Of a stretch of 64,000 nt of DNA, positions 33,364 through 44,049 are shown one piece after another. The translations under genes were made by a program, and so were the position numbers. The notes below the pieces were generated by a model, which saw only the letters and a list, made by a program, of their open reading frames with translations, ran no database searches and was not told the origin of the DNA. How positions within the stretch are numbered: the first letter of the stretch is position 1; the number at the start of each line of letters is the position of its first letter. The DNA lies in assembly GCA_033816765.1 (NCBI GenBank), contig CM066287.1, forward strand, positions 5,642,001-5,706,000. The letters are read 5' to 3'. The stretch is from Nothopassalora personata. Its lineage: Eukaryota > Ascomycota > Dothideomycetes > Mycosphaerellales > Mycosphaerellaceae.

Positions 33364-33960
33364 TTAGTTAGCAATAGCGTACGGAGTTTACTTCCCTTAG
33401 GCATGTGTTGCACATACCCTTTAGTTTATTAAGCCGATTCGGTTATCTAGACTTTACTTTATAGGGTGTTCTTACCTTAGTTAGACCTTAGTTAGTAGAG
33501 TCACATTTACCGGTCCCGGGACCGGTAAATCGGATTACGTAATAGCGTAGTATGCCCCCTACCGAATACTTACCTAGGTAGTTACTAGCACTGGTTTTCG
33601 GTCACATGCAGGGTTATCGGACCTTTAGTGTGACCTTAATGGCACTGCTCTTACCACTTATAAGACCGGTCTCGGCGCTACTACCTTATAACGGTTATAG
33701 GGACATACGCTAAGAGGCATACTTAAGCGTAGCTCTCTACCTACTACTTCCTCTCTTTTTCTTCAAACACTAACACTATTACTAGAACCACTAACATATC
33801 TATCTACTACTACACATTAGACGGTTCTCTAGCCTCTCTCTTTACGACCTTAACCTTCTTTAAAGCCCCTACCCCGACACTAAGCTTTTAAAGCTTACTA
33901 ACACTCTAGAGTAGCACTACGAGATAGCTAGCTCTTACGATCTTACTAATAGCGAATCCT
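33364..33960. promoter_or_regulatory. Spacer between pol and ORF F with the 26-bp palindrome
   Basis: About 600 bp without a supported frame. A perfect 26-bp palindrome lies at 33505-33530, centred on CCGGTCCCGGGACCGG. The sequence next to it (AAATCGGATTACGTAATAGCGTAGTA) resembles the LTR sequence beside the palindrome at 16023 (AAATCAGGTCACGTG, then AGTAGCGCAGTAG). A TATA-like CTTATAAG lies near 33658. This is a plausible separate promoter for ORF F, built from LTR-type sequence. Confidence 0.45.
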
Positions 33961-33961
33961 A

Positions 33962-36874
33962 GTTATTATAGCTTTAGCTAGTCCATCGTTACGCCCGGCT
34001 AGCTCGAGTATAGCGCTTACTAGTACTATTACTAGGCTTACCCGCCCACCTTAGACCTTATTCGAGTCCCTTCGCCTACCGGATAACGTTAAGCATGTCC
34101 TTACTAATACGAACACGCCGAAGTCCGCCGCTAATGTCATGTTCCGAGAGCTTAGTCCTTAGAAGCGGGTTAAGGTGTTAAAGGACTTCTATAAGGAGAA
34201 GGTGTTCGAAGACTACTCCGTCTAGGTTAACCTGTTTTTCGAGGAAGTTGAGAGCGGCATAGGTAAGAGCTACTAGGATAAATTCCTTAGTAATAAGAAG
34301 CTCGATGTCTTGTTTCCTATCGTCGGTAAGATTCGTAAGACCGGTTTAGAGATTCGTAACCGAGAGAAGACTCTTCGCGCTACGCTTACCCGCTACTAGC
34401 TATAATAGATAGATAATAAGATTCTTAATCGACGCGGTATCTCCGAGCTTTATAGTACTAATAGCGGGCGCCGCTAGTTCACGGCCTTTATTAATAAGTA
34501 CCTAGATTATAGTAGGGCTATTAGTAGAATTTAAAGGGCACTAATCTAGCGTATAAGGATCGGCCGCAAGGGTATAGATCGTAAGCGAATTCTAGAGCCT
34601 AGTAATCTTACCCGGTGCGATAGGGAGGCTAAAGCACGTAGCATTAATCCGTAGTTAGCTAAGAGTAGGGAGATTATTAGAAGACACCGCCTAGCCGTCT
34701 ATAAGGATAGCCTTCTATACTTTATAGAGGGTACTATTACTAAGAAGTCCGCGTCCCTAGAGGATAGCATAGATTAACCTAGACTATCTAGCTAGTAATA
34801 GCCTTAGCCACGTTAGCTACTACCGGGTAGTAAAGGTAAAGGACGTGTAAAGAGTACTACGCTAACTCTACTAGCCTCTACCTAGCCTACAGTCCTATCG
34901 AGAGGCGGTCGTAAGTCGAGTCGACTTAAGTAGCTCCGCATAGGCGAGAGTATAGGTAAGGGCATGACTGCGCCTACTTAATCCTCGCCTAACCGAACGC
35001 TAGACGGCGTACCTATACGTAAAGGTAGTCCGCTAGGTACACCGGTTAGTACCCTACGATCTACTCCGGCCCTAACTAAGAATAGTAATCCAATACTCAC
35101 TATGTTACCTTCGGCTATAATTAGGGATGTATTAGTCTTTAAGGATTAGATCCTATAAGAAGACGAGGCCCTCCGGATTAAACGCGCTAACTGCACCTAT
35201 AATAAGCGGTACTGTAGCATTAAGTTTAGAAACTCGATTAATATAGATAGTATTAACTAGCTACCTAACTACCGGATAGCGGGCCTTAAGATGCTCGAAT
35301 ATGCTGTCTCGTAGGTTCTTAAGAGGGATAGTAAGGTTAGCGCTGTAATGTGCGATTAGTATGTTCGAGATTTCTACTATAAGGCCCTCTACTTCGTTAC
35401 GAATCCCGGTATTACCGCTAATACCCTATGTAAGCGTACGCTTAAGGTCTAAGACTAGCTTTTTAAAGGTAAGAGTTTTTTAGCTATTAAGGTAAAGAAT
35501 GGGTTATGGTTTTGCCCTAATAAGCGTAGTTAGAAGACTGTTGACCCGCTTAGCTACCTCCGTATTCGAGGTAAAGTCGGCACTACGAGTAGCATCGTTA
35601 CGTATACTAACTACAACTAGATCCTCGACAAATTTAGCATTAATAAAGCTAACTAAGCCGATCTTAATAGCACCGGTACCTACATTAATAGTAACATGCT
35701 ATACTAGTATAATAACGCTAAACTAGCGCCGCGGGTTAAAACAGTTAGAGAGATAATGAGTCGAGAATTCGACGTATACCGATAGCACCTACGAGAATTG
35801 AATAAGGTTAGTAACGGCGGCGTCTACTAGAACATATGGTATTCTCTAAGCTAACAGATTATACGATAAGACCCCGGGCTATAGCTCTTATAAGTAGCGC
35901 TGTACCCTTAACACTGCACTCGGTTTATCTCCTTCCCTAGGCCTACGATTTTTAGCTTTAATAGGGCTCATTAGGGGGGTGACGCAAATACTATAGTGCA
36001 GTATGCTAGGGTCGACTTAAACCTCGAAATTAAAAACTACTAGACTAGTAACCGGCTTAACATGCTATACTCTCTTAACTTAGAGGGCACTAGTGGGCCG
36101 GAGTTTTGATACGGTTTTTATAAGTAAGGGAATGCTAGAGAGTTTATCTAGTGGTGCTAGATTAACGACTATATAGAAGACGGCCAATTTAAGCGTTTCT
36201 TCTCGGTTAGGGTCTAGAATTACCTAAGTAAGAACAGCATTAGCTAGTTTAGAGAGAACCTAAGCGCTAGGTAAATGCGGGTAACTACTGTAGGCGTTCT
36301 AATAAGGTAGGCCGTACATAAGAAGACGCTACGTTAGATTAACCCTTACTTTGTCGAGATCCGCGACGATAACTATCTTAAACTCTAGAGAAGCTAGAGC
36401 ATACACTAGGTGATGGACCTCTATCGTAACTTTAAGACGCTAAGTAAGAGCGCTATAGGGTTTGAGTATCGACGCCTAGTACCCGGCTATCCTTTTCCTA
36501 CGGCCGTATACCTTAGTAGCATTAGCCCTCTATCCGATGCCCTAGCGGGTTTGAAGTCTTAGAACGATAACGAAGTTATCCTTAATGCTAGAAGGTAGCT
36601 TAATACTACGGTCCGCCTAGACTCGGAGCTCTTTAATAAGAAAATGTATAATTAGCGCGTCTAAGCTATGAAATTGATAGATAAGCAGCTTAGCTTAGTT
36701 ACTACTCTCGAGTAGATGTGCTTCATAAGCGAAGGGCGTAATAAGAGCTTCTTCCGTAACTACTATAGGAACTTCACTAGCTAGCTACTTAGGGACGCGT
36801 CTAGTGAGACTAGTGTTAGCTACGATAACGAGTGGGTCTAGATAAAGGAGTTGTGTAAGAATAAGTGGAACTGA
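33962..36874 (+). pseudogene. ORF F: about 930-codon extra ORF of retrotransposon E, unknown function
   Basis: From about 33962 to the TGA at 36872-36874 one frame stays in phase, interrupted only by TAG/TAA where CAG, CAA or TGG would have stood. The true start is not fixed. The N-terminal third is charged and helical (KVLKDFYKEKVFEDYSV, FLSNKKLDVLFPIVGKIRK), the middle is basic and low-complexity, and the C-terminal 560 codons are compact: MSREFDVYR, ALYP-HCTRFISFPRPTIF, GDANTIVQYARVDLNLEI, MLYSLNLEGTSGPEF, RFFSVRV, INPYFVEIRDDNYLKL, YRRLVPGYPFPTAVYLSSIS. No signal peptide or clear membrane helix, so it is not an obvious envelope protein. I recognise no catalytic motif with confidence. A second copy (17009-18675) confirms it as part of the element. 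Confidence 0.65.
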
Positions 36875-37141
36875 GTGGTTAGTGCGGGTTTATGAGCTCC
36901 TAGTTTCTAGTTAATTTCCGGCTACAGCTGTAGCCTATAGGTTTCTAGTTCTAATTCTAGTTCTGATTCTAGTTCTAATTCTAGTTAATGCTTCGGGTAC
37001 GGGTGCTTCTAGTCCTTATATCTTACTTGTTTCTTATAGTCACTTATCTTCCCTTAACTTACTTTCTAGCTACGCGATAGACTCGTCTTTAGATTTACTA
37101 GGTTACTAGTACTAATACTTACTTATCTTATAAATGGCGTT
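36875..37141. other. 3' flank of ORF F, cut by copia copy 2
   Basis: Matches the reverse complement of about 16650-17008, including three diverged units of the 12-bp minisatellite near 36952-36985. It ends at the copia LTR at 37142; flank GCGTT (37137-37141) is the candidate target duplication. Confidence 0.6.
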
Positions 37142-40100
37142 TATTAAGTTAATACCTAATAGGATACGTAGTTAGTAGCGGAGTGGAGTAAGAGATTAAT
37201 CTTCAACTGGCTAATAGCTATAGGGCATGTAGCAATATATTAGGAACCAATGCGTTAATTGTGTTAGATGTCTATCTAAGCCAAAGGGGAGAGAAGGTGT
37301 CTTCTGATAAGCTAAGTTATCGTAGATGCCTTAGGCTATTAGATCATAACCTAACTGTTAGCTCCCCTTAAGATGCTACATCTTAACACTCCTACTTATC
37401 TTATATAGGAGGTTATAGTCTACTCTTCTCCTATTAGTAGTATTTAGACCTCTATAATAGGTTAAGCTAGCTTATAAACCTCTAGAAGTGTCGACTAGTC
37501 TTTAGCTTTATAAACCTATCTACAACTATCTTAGACGTTAGGGTGTACTTAATAGCAATAAGCCTTCTCTACTAAAGTTTCCTAATAGCATTGTAGGCAA
37601 TATTAATATGCTTTAACTTGTTATAAACATGTGCATCCCTTACTAGGGTAAGGGCAGCTTAGTTGTCACCTCTCAATTAGACTAGTCTTAAGCTTAATAC
37701 AGTCTCCTAGTTTCTAGTAATCCTTAGTTAATAGGAACAGTCTCCTACTAACTCTAGACAGTCTATCTCCCTTAGTAGTAAAGCTAGGAATTGGGATTGC
37801 TTTATACATACATTTATAGCTATGTATTTAGCTTCTATTGTAGATGTTGCTATAGACTTTTGCTTCTTACTTATCTAGGAGACTAGTGCCCTATAGAGGA
37901 AGAAGATATACCTAAGGATAGAGACTCTGTCTACTTTGTCCATTGCATAATTAGAGTTACAGTATCTAACTAGGCATCCTTCTCTATACCTAGAGAAGAT
38001 AAGGCTAAGATTAGGATATAACCTTAGATATCTTATAATCTTCTTTAAAGCCTTTATGTAGTAGGTGGATAGGTTACTTATAAATGAGCTTATCCTTCCT
38101 AGGGTAAAAGCAATGTCTAGCCTTGTAATTGTTACTAGCTACATCCATGTACTATTAATACTCTAGTACTCTACCTTGTTACACCTCTTATCTATGTGGC
38201 TTAAAGGTTTAAGAGCCTTATAGCTGTCTATAGGTAAGTGTGTAGGTGCTGCCTTCTTATAGTTCATCCCTATCTTAGCAAGGTTGTCCCTAATAAAGTG
38301 TCCCTAGTTAAGTTTTAGGATTCCTCTCCTCCTGTCCCTTATAACTCTTATGCTAAGGATCTTTTTAGGTTCACTAAGATCTTTAATCTTAAAGACTTTA
38401 CTAAGTTCTCTTTTAAACTAGAGAACATCTATCAACTTTAGTGCAGCAATTAGAATGTTATCTATATATGTAAGAATTATGATCTCTTTTTCCTTATAAA
38501 TAAGTAGGCATAGATCCACCTCTAACTGTGTAAATCTAATCTCTCTAAGCTTTAACACATAGAGTTGATTCTAATCTCTAGCTGCTTACTTAAGTCTATA
38601 CAAGCTTTTAAGGATCTTAAATACTATGTTTAGTGGAAGCTTAACTCCTAGTAGTAGTAATATAAAGATGTCTTTATAGAGGGTACTTTCTATAAACGCA
38701 TTGTTTATATCCACTTAGTAAAGATAGAGATCCTTCTTACACACAATAGCTATAAACACCCTAAGGGTGTCCTATCTAACTATAGGCGCAAATGTCTCTA
38801 TAAAGTTAATACTAAACTTCTATAAAAAGCCCCTTATAACTAGCCTAGCCTTGAACTTTTTAATGGCTCTACTAATGCTTCTTTTAACATTAAAGACCTA
38901 TCTTAACGTAACTAAGTTTACTCCTTTTAGTAGAACAGCATTCTCCTAGGTGTTGTTACTCTATAGAGTATCTAGCTCCTTCTAGATTGCTTCCTTCTAA
39001 AGGTGTCCCTATTTCTTGTTATTTATAGCATCCTTATAGGACTTTAGAATTAGGATCTCTTACTTGTATATAATGACTTCTACAGTTACTATAAAGGCCA
39101 TCTCCTTAACTTCTTCTAGGAATTTACTATCCTATAGTACTAAATCATCTACTAATTGCATAGCTATAAAGAAAGCTTAGTAGTAAGTAGTAAGGTTCTC
39201 TAAGAGGTCTATTGCTTCTCCCACTTTAGTAGCTAGTTTAGGTATAGGGTCTATAGATCTTAGGGCTTTCTATTTCTATTTATAGCCCTTAACATTATGG
39301 TTAGCCCTCCTCTTACTAAGGGATGATCTAAGAGTAGTTACTTATGTCCTAGTAACATTCTTTTCCTAGAGATCTAGTGAGCTTATCTTAATTAGCTTAT
39401 CGATTTTCTAAAATTCCCCTACATTCTTTAGAGGCTAGGGAAGTTGCATAAATAGCTTTCTTAGCTAGGCTATTACTAGGCTGCTCTACTGAATGATTGA
39501 ATAGTGAATAGGTTGCTCTAAGGATATATCCTTCCTTAGCCTCCCTAAGGGTCTCCTAGCTAGTGCATTACATAATAGATTCAATTTTGTAACATTGAGA
39601 TCTATATTACCTCTAGGTTAGTCCTTAAAGAAGTCTGCATATATGTGTTGTTTAACAGCTTTTATGTCTAGTTCCTAAAAGAGCTAGGCCTTAGCTGTGT
39701 TTTTAACGTATCTAATAAACACTGCTTCTTTACCTCTATTTATTAGTTTATCACTTCTTGCCTATTGAGGCTAGGATCTTATGTCTATGTAGACAATAGC
39801 TTTACATCCCTAAACCTTTAAATGGTTAATAGTTAGCTTAATACTATTAAAGGCTTTATCTAGTGAAACCTTAAACCTATTATAGTCTAGACCATTTAGT
39901 AGTTTGTTCCTTATATAGGTTTAGGCTTCTAGTGCTTTAGGCTAGAATTTAATTAGCATCTTAGCCTCTTTAAGCATTGCCCTTATAGAGTCTTCTAAGG
40001 TTTGTATTAACCTTTTAACTAGTCTATTTTAGAGCGAGTTATATGCCTTAGTATACTCTAGCCTAATTCCTAAATCCTTTTCCTACTGCTTAACTAATGT

Positions 40101-40976
40101 AATAAGTTCCCTTGTATTGTTAAGCCTAACTACTTTTAACTATACTAATGATTTCCTCTCTGCCTTAATCTTCTAGTTCTAGAGAGTAACTAGAGCATCT
40201 TCTCTTTTCTTAAGAGAATAGGTCTACTTTTTTCTAGAGAAGTTATTAACAATCTTAAGCTAGTATTTGAACCCTAGCCTTAATGTTAGCAGTAGACTAC
40301 ATATGTTAATAGATACAAGGGCAAGTCTTTTAGGTCTTCTCTTAGTAACTTTACCTTTGTACTTCTTTATCTTTACTATTAAATACACTCTGCACTAGTA
40401 GAAGCTATCCCTAGGAATAGGAATAGGTTCTTTTAAGTCTATTACCTTATAAAGATTCTAGAGCAAGTTCTTCCTAAAGTGTGTAAATCTTCTATGCTAA
40501 AGCTCCTACTGTTTTAGGTCAGTCTCTAATTTAGCAGTTATAAAGGCATTCTCCATTAGTAGTGCACATAATAAGTGATGTGTCCTTTCTTATAGTAGAG
40601 GAGAAATCTCATTAATGAATAGAACCCCCCTAAGGAGCCTTGTCTAGACAACAGTTTAGCTAGAGGGGGATATAAGAGAAAATGAAGGAGGTTAGACACT
40701 AAACTGCTTACTAAACTAGTTCTAAGAAACTAGGTTTACCCCTAGCTTAGGTATAAGTAGAACATCTTCTAAAACAACTTTCCTACTAGATCTCCTACTT
40801 ATCTCTACAGTCCTAATATAAGTAGCTAACAAATGCCTACCTCCTACTTTGATCTATTTCTTCTTTATTAAGGGAGTTATAGATCTAAAGAGGCAGTTCT
40901 AGTTAGTTATATAGGATAAAGCACAAGAATTAAGTAACTACTCTAATGAGGGGAACTTGCCTTAGACTTCTATAGT
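37142..40976 (-). mobile_element. Copia element, copy 2 (3' LTR and most of pol)
   Basis: LTR 37142-37388 (247 bp), then a minus-strand copia polyprotein: RNase H near 37900-37600 (STIEAKYIAINVCIK, AALTLVRDAHVYNK), reverse transcriptase about 39000-38500, integrase about 40150-39700, and the region after the protease near 40870-40700 (GVNLVS-NQFSK-F). It breaks off at about 40976 just before the protease active site. A small open frame at 38767-38949 on the other strand is chance. RIP-mutated. Confidence 0.75.
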
Positions 40977-41193
40977 TGCACAACACCGAACGACTAACTA
41001 GCACTGTCCAAATTGGTAAAAGTAGTGTTTCCCTGCACTCCATCCTCCGTACTAAGGCGTTCGAGAACACCATGCTGATCGTCCGAACCTAAGCTTAGTT
41101 AATAGTTATATACACCTTGTAAGAACATCTCAAGATCACGACAAAGTCGCTTTTCATCACATAATTACTACTACGAAGCATGTTCAGGGAGTC
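40977..41193 (+). promoter_or_regulatory. Upstream region of the carboxylesterase relic, little RIP
   Basis: About 215 bp with normal CpA and TpG content (for example CACTGTCCAAATTGG and CCATGCTGATCG), unlike the repeats around it. It ends just before a signal-peptide start codon. A TATATAC lies near 41111. I read it as the promoter of the neighbouring gene relic, originally single-copy. Confidence 0.4.
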
Positions 41194-41612
41194 ATGCTCT
41201 CAATCCCTAAGAATCTTCTAGTAACAACCATAGCTACCGTCTCCTCCGCCGGGCCTTGCAACCCCCTCGTAGATCTAGGCTACGCGAAATATCGCGGCTA
41301 CTCCAATCTCGCCGCGAGCAGGGCAGAAACTACTCCGCAGGGATCCACTACGCCGCCGCCTCTTCCTTCTTAGACTTATCGCTAGCGGAAACCCCGTCCT
41401 ATCGAGTAGAATGACGACTTTAATAGTAGTGTTATCTACAACGCTACGGACGATGCTGCCTCTTGTATTCAAATAGTATCGGAGCGTTATTATGCTCTAA
41501 GCTTTAGGGAGGATTATACGACTAATAGGCAAAGTGAGGATTGTGTGAAGCTAGATATGCTACTAGAGACTCTACGCGTAACACTTAAGAGGAAAGCAAA
41601 GAATTAAAGGCA
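41194..41612 (+). pseudogene. Relic of a secreted type-B carboxylesterase (N-terminal part)
   Basis: ATG 41194 starts a signal-peptide-like sequence (MLSIPKNLLVTTIATVSSAG) followed by LVDLGYAKYRGYSN, the entry strand of fungal type-B carboxylesterases (VDLGYAxYxGY). The same frame continues through TAG stops to DDAASCIQ and, further on, SEDCVKLDMLLE, the family's SEDCLxLDV motif. The catalytic Ser region is not found, so only the N-terminal 130 or so residues remain. RIP-type stops interrupt it. Such enzymes hydrolyse ester bonds outside the cell; the substrate is unknown. Confidence 0.55.
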
Positions 41613-42274
41613 CAGACGGGACGACTAAGAAAAGCTAGCACATAACGTCGATAAATATATACCTCTCTTAAGTACAGTATACTAACGACGCAGAACTACA
41701 AAATCGCTTAAAGTACTTCTCTCCTTAAACAAGAAATTCACATGTCGCCTTAAGGGTTTTTAAGCACGCACTGTAAGAAGACCCTATTAACACGTCCCTG
41801 CCTAAGAGTCTCGATGTCCTCCGCTAGGGTCCTCTCCCTATCTCCTCGACTATTTCTACGAAGTGTAGTCTTAAAAGAGCCTAACTTAGTGCATCTACTA
41901 AGTACTCTAGGGACTCGATATCGCGGCTACCGAGCTAGCAATGCTATTAAAACCGCGCGCGCCGCGCGGACAGCGCTAAAATGTTCTATCTGCGGCCTCT
42001 ACGAAGTCGCTATCTTTAGATGTCTTAGCATCCTGGCTCTTTAACGTAGTGCTACTAGTGGCACTACATAGCCGATAGCTCGCTAGATTGTTATAAGTAT
42101 TCTAACATATTGCGTATTACTAGCGAAGTCGATGGTTAAATAACGAAGCGTTTTACGACTACATTATTAGTCTTATTAAAGCTCTAAGAGCTCCGAAAAA
42201 AGCTTTATCCTTCCTAGCGTCGTTTGTTATATGTCACTTAAACACATTACTTCACTACCTGCCGACTCTACACT
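41613..42274. other. Unassigned sequence in the non-TE island
   Basis: About 660 bp with moderate RIP. A 76-codon plus-strand frame at 41814-42044 has basic composition and no recognisable motif; I do not call it a gene. A GC-rich CCGCGCGCGCCGCGCGG cluster lies near 41952. Confidence 0.35.
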
Positions 42275-42639
42275 ATGCAAAGCACGCTCCTCGCGTATAT
42301 GCTTAGCTTCGCTACCTTCGGTCTCGGCGACTTCTTTATGTAGTGTAACAACGGCACTAATAGCGATGGACGATGCGAGGAGTACGGTTACTATACATAC
42401 TGCGTAAGTAGTAGAAGATAAAAAGCTACTTCTCTTCCTATTCTTTAACTAGGAGTCTTAATCTAACTTGGAGTCTATGCGGCTTATAGTGCATTAATGA
42501 GACTAGGGGCGAATATGTGACTAAGAGATAATGCAAGGATATCCCTTACACTACCTACAAAAATAACGACTATTACGGTAACAATAATAAGGGTACAATC
42601 CTATATGCTTAATAGTGCGGAGGTTGTACTAGTTCTTAG
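42275..42639 (+). pseudogene. Relic of a small cysteine-rich secreted protein (effector-like), two exons
   Basis: Exon 1 42275-42403, intron 42404-42489 (86 bp; donor GTAAGT, branch-like TCTAACTT, acceptor ATAG), exon 2 42490-42639. The start MQSTLLAYMLSFATFGLGDF is signal-peptide-like; one RIP-type TAG follows at codon 23. The mature part would be about 70 residues with about eight Cys, including CNNGTNSDGRCEEYG and YTYC at the exon end and CGGCTSS at the C-terminus. Small size, secretion signal and Cys richness are typical of fungal effectors, but no family is recognised. RIP stops indicate it is now inactive. Confidence 0.5.
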
Positions 42640-42664
42640 GGTTTATAGAGGGAAAGAGTGAATT

Positions 42665-42919
42665 AATGCAACCGCTATACTCCTAGCACTTTCCTTACCT
42701 AGCTTTCTTTCCGTTATTGGTGTTCCCGCTAGTACGACTTCTACTAAGCCTAATAATTTGTATCTAAACAGGTGTTTTTATTAGGCTCGCAATAGGAAGT
42801 GCCCGAGCTTCTCTTCCTTATTGTCTAGCCCCGCCGACGCCGAGACAAAGTATTAATGCCTAGGTAAGTGTAAGGTTTACTATTGTCTACTAAGCGACAA
42901 TAGCTATTGTTATATGTAA
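42665..42919 (+). pseudogene. Second small cysteine-rich, secreted-type reading frame
   Basis: A frame of 84 codons with two RIP-type stops, ending in TAA at 42917. It begins with a hydrophobic stretch (AILLALSLPSFLSVIGVPAS) like a signal peptide with a cleavage site, and ends with a Cys-rich tail (CLGKCKVYYCLLSDNSYC). An in-frame ATG is not seen at the front; the start may be in a lost exon. It lies 25 bp downstream of the first cysteine-rich relic in the same orientation. Function unknown. Confidence 0.4.
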
Positions 42920-44049
42920 ACAATAGGAGCCTAGAACATATCTTTAGGTTCTTGTTCTCTTTTTTCTTTTCTTTCTTTTTCTTATTACCTACCGTACGCG
43001 TAAGTCGCCCCTCCCCCTCCCCCTAGCTAAGCGTCTCTAGCCTTAGGGGCATATTCGCGCATCTTATGCCTATCGCTTAGGGAGACGACATTTTCCCTAC
43101 GGGTTCCGATAGATACTAATAGTATGCCGTAAATAGAAACCACCCCTACTACATCTCCTATTAATACTATTAAGTGAGTCCGAATGAATTCCTACGGAGA
43201 CCGAAACATTCTAACCGGAGCCTAGCATAAAATGGCCTAACGCCGCATCTACTGCGTCCCCTACGCCTCTACTAGCGTAGACTACGTCTCCTAGTATATA
43301 AGTACCGGTCCTCGTCCTATTCTTATCGGGGTCCGCTAATTATCGTTAGGGCGCAACCGCGCGCGCCTACTAGGCCTATAACACTAATCGTAAGCATTGC
43401 GAGGACATATATGTACCGCGCGGACCCCGAAGGAAAATTATCGTTAACCGCGCGTTTTAGGCCGGAGCTCGCCTACGCCGCCTATACTAAGTGGACCCGC
43501 GCTACTAACTAGAACCGCGCGTAAGTATCCTCCCTAGCGTCCTCCGCGACTTTTCTACCGGCTTACGGTCTTTTAGCGACGACGCTCGTACTAAGCTCTA
43601 CGCCGTCCTTAAAGCCTAGAAGGCTTTAAAGCCTCTCTAGCGTACTAGCATGCTCTCCCGGTGAGTTTCTACGGCCCCCGCCTCTTTATACGCGCTTACC
43701 AATTCTTCTAGTACGGTCGCCGCTAAGGTTATAGGTACTGTAGCTAATGCTTAGCTTACCTTTAGGTAGACGTATGTACTACGGGCCCCGTCGTAAAACT
43801 ATCGCTAACCGACCTCTTAGTCCCGGGGGCGCCCTACGCGACCTCTAGCTAGGCTAGCGCCGCGTACGTTAGGCCTCGGCCTCTACTAACTAGCCTTCGG
43901 GTACCCTCGTCTTTCGCGCGGGCCGCGACCGGGCTATTATAGTATGTAGCTATCTCGAAAGGGATCGGGCTCCGCTGCTTTTACGGCGGACGCCGCTGAA
44001 ATAAAACGCTCTTAAACTTACCTATGCCTTCTTACTTCTCTCTGTCTCC
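42920..44049. other. Unassigned region between the gene relics and element D copy 2
   Basis: Includes a pyrimidine tract (about 42955-42987) and C-rich CCCCTCCCCCTCCCCC at 43009-43024. The rest is RIP-mutated and GC-rich in patches. It may hold the 3' untranslated region of D copy 2, but no 162-bp D LTR was found here. Confidence 0.4.

Larger units (their letters stand above)
26006..37141 (+). mobile_element. Retrotransposon E, copy 2: LTR, gag, pol and an extra ORF F
   Basis: A plus-strand element with a 349-bp 5' LTR, gag-protease in one frame (from 26663), RT-RNase H-integrase in the next frame (to 33363), a spacer with a palindrome and, in the same orientation, ORF F (to 36874). It is cut at 37141 by a copia LTR. 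Copy 1 on the minus strand supplies the missing end: F, then about 1.06 kb, then the 3' LTR. Adding these parts gives a complete element of about 11.9 kb. The arrangement, with an additional ORF at the place retroviruses carry env, is what makes E unusual. Confidence 0.65.

Noticed and set aside
33962..36874. ORF F as an envelope protein or as a tyrosine-recombinase (DUF3435-type) gene
   Set aside because: No signal peptide, membrane anchor or Arg-His-Arg-Tyr pattern could be recognised; left as unknown.
41814..42044. 76-codon plus-strand frame as a gene
   Set aside because: Basic, low-information sequence without start context, motif or homologue; probably chance in a stop-poor patch.
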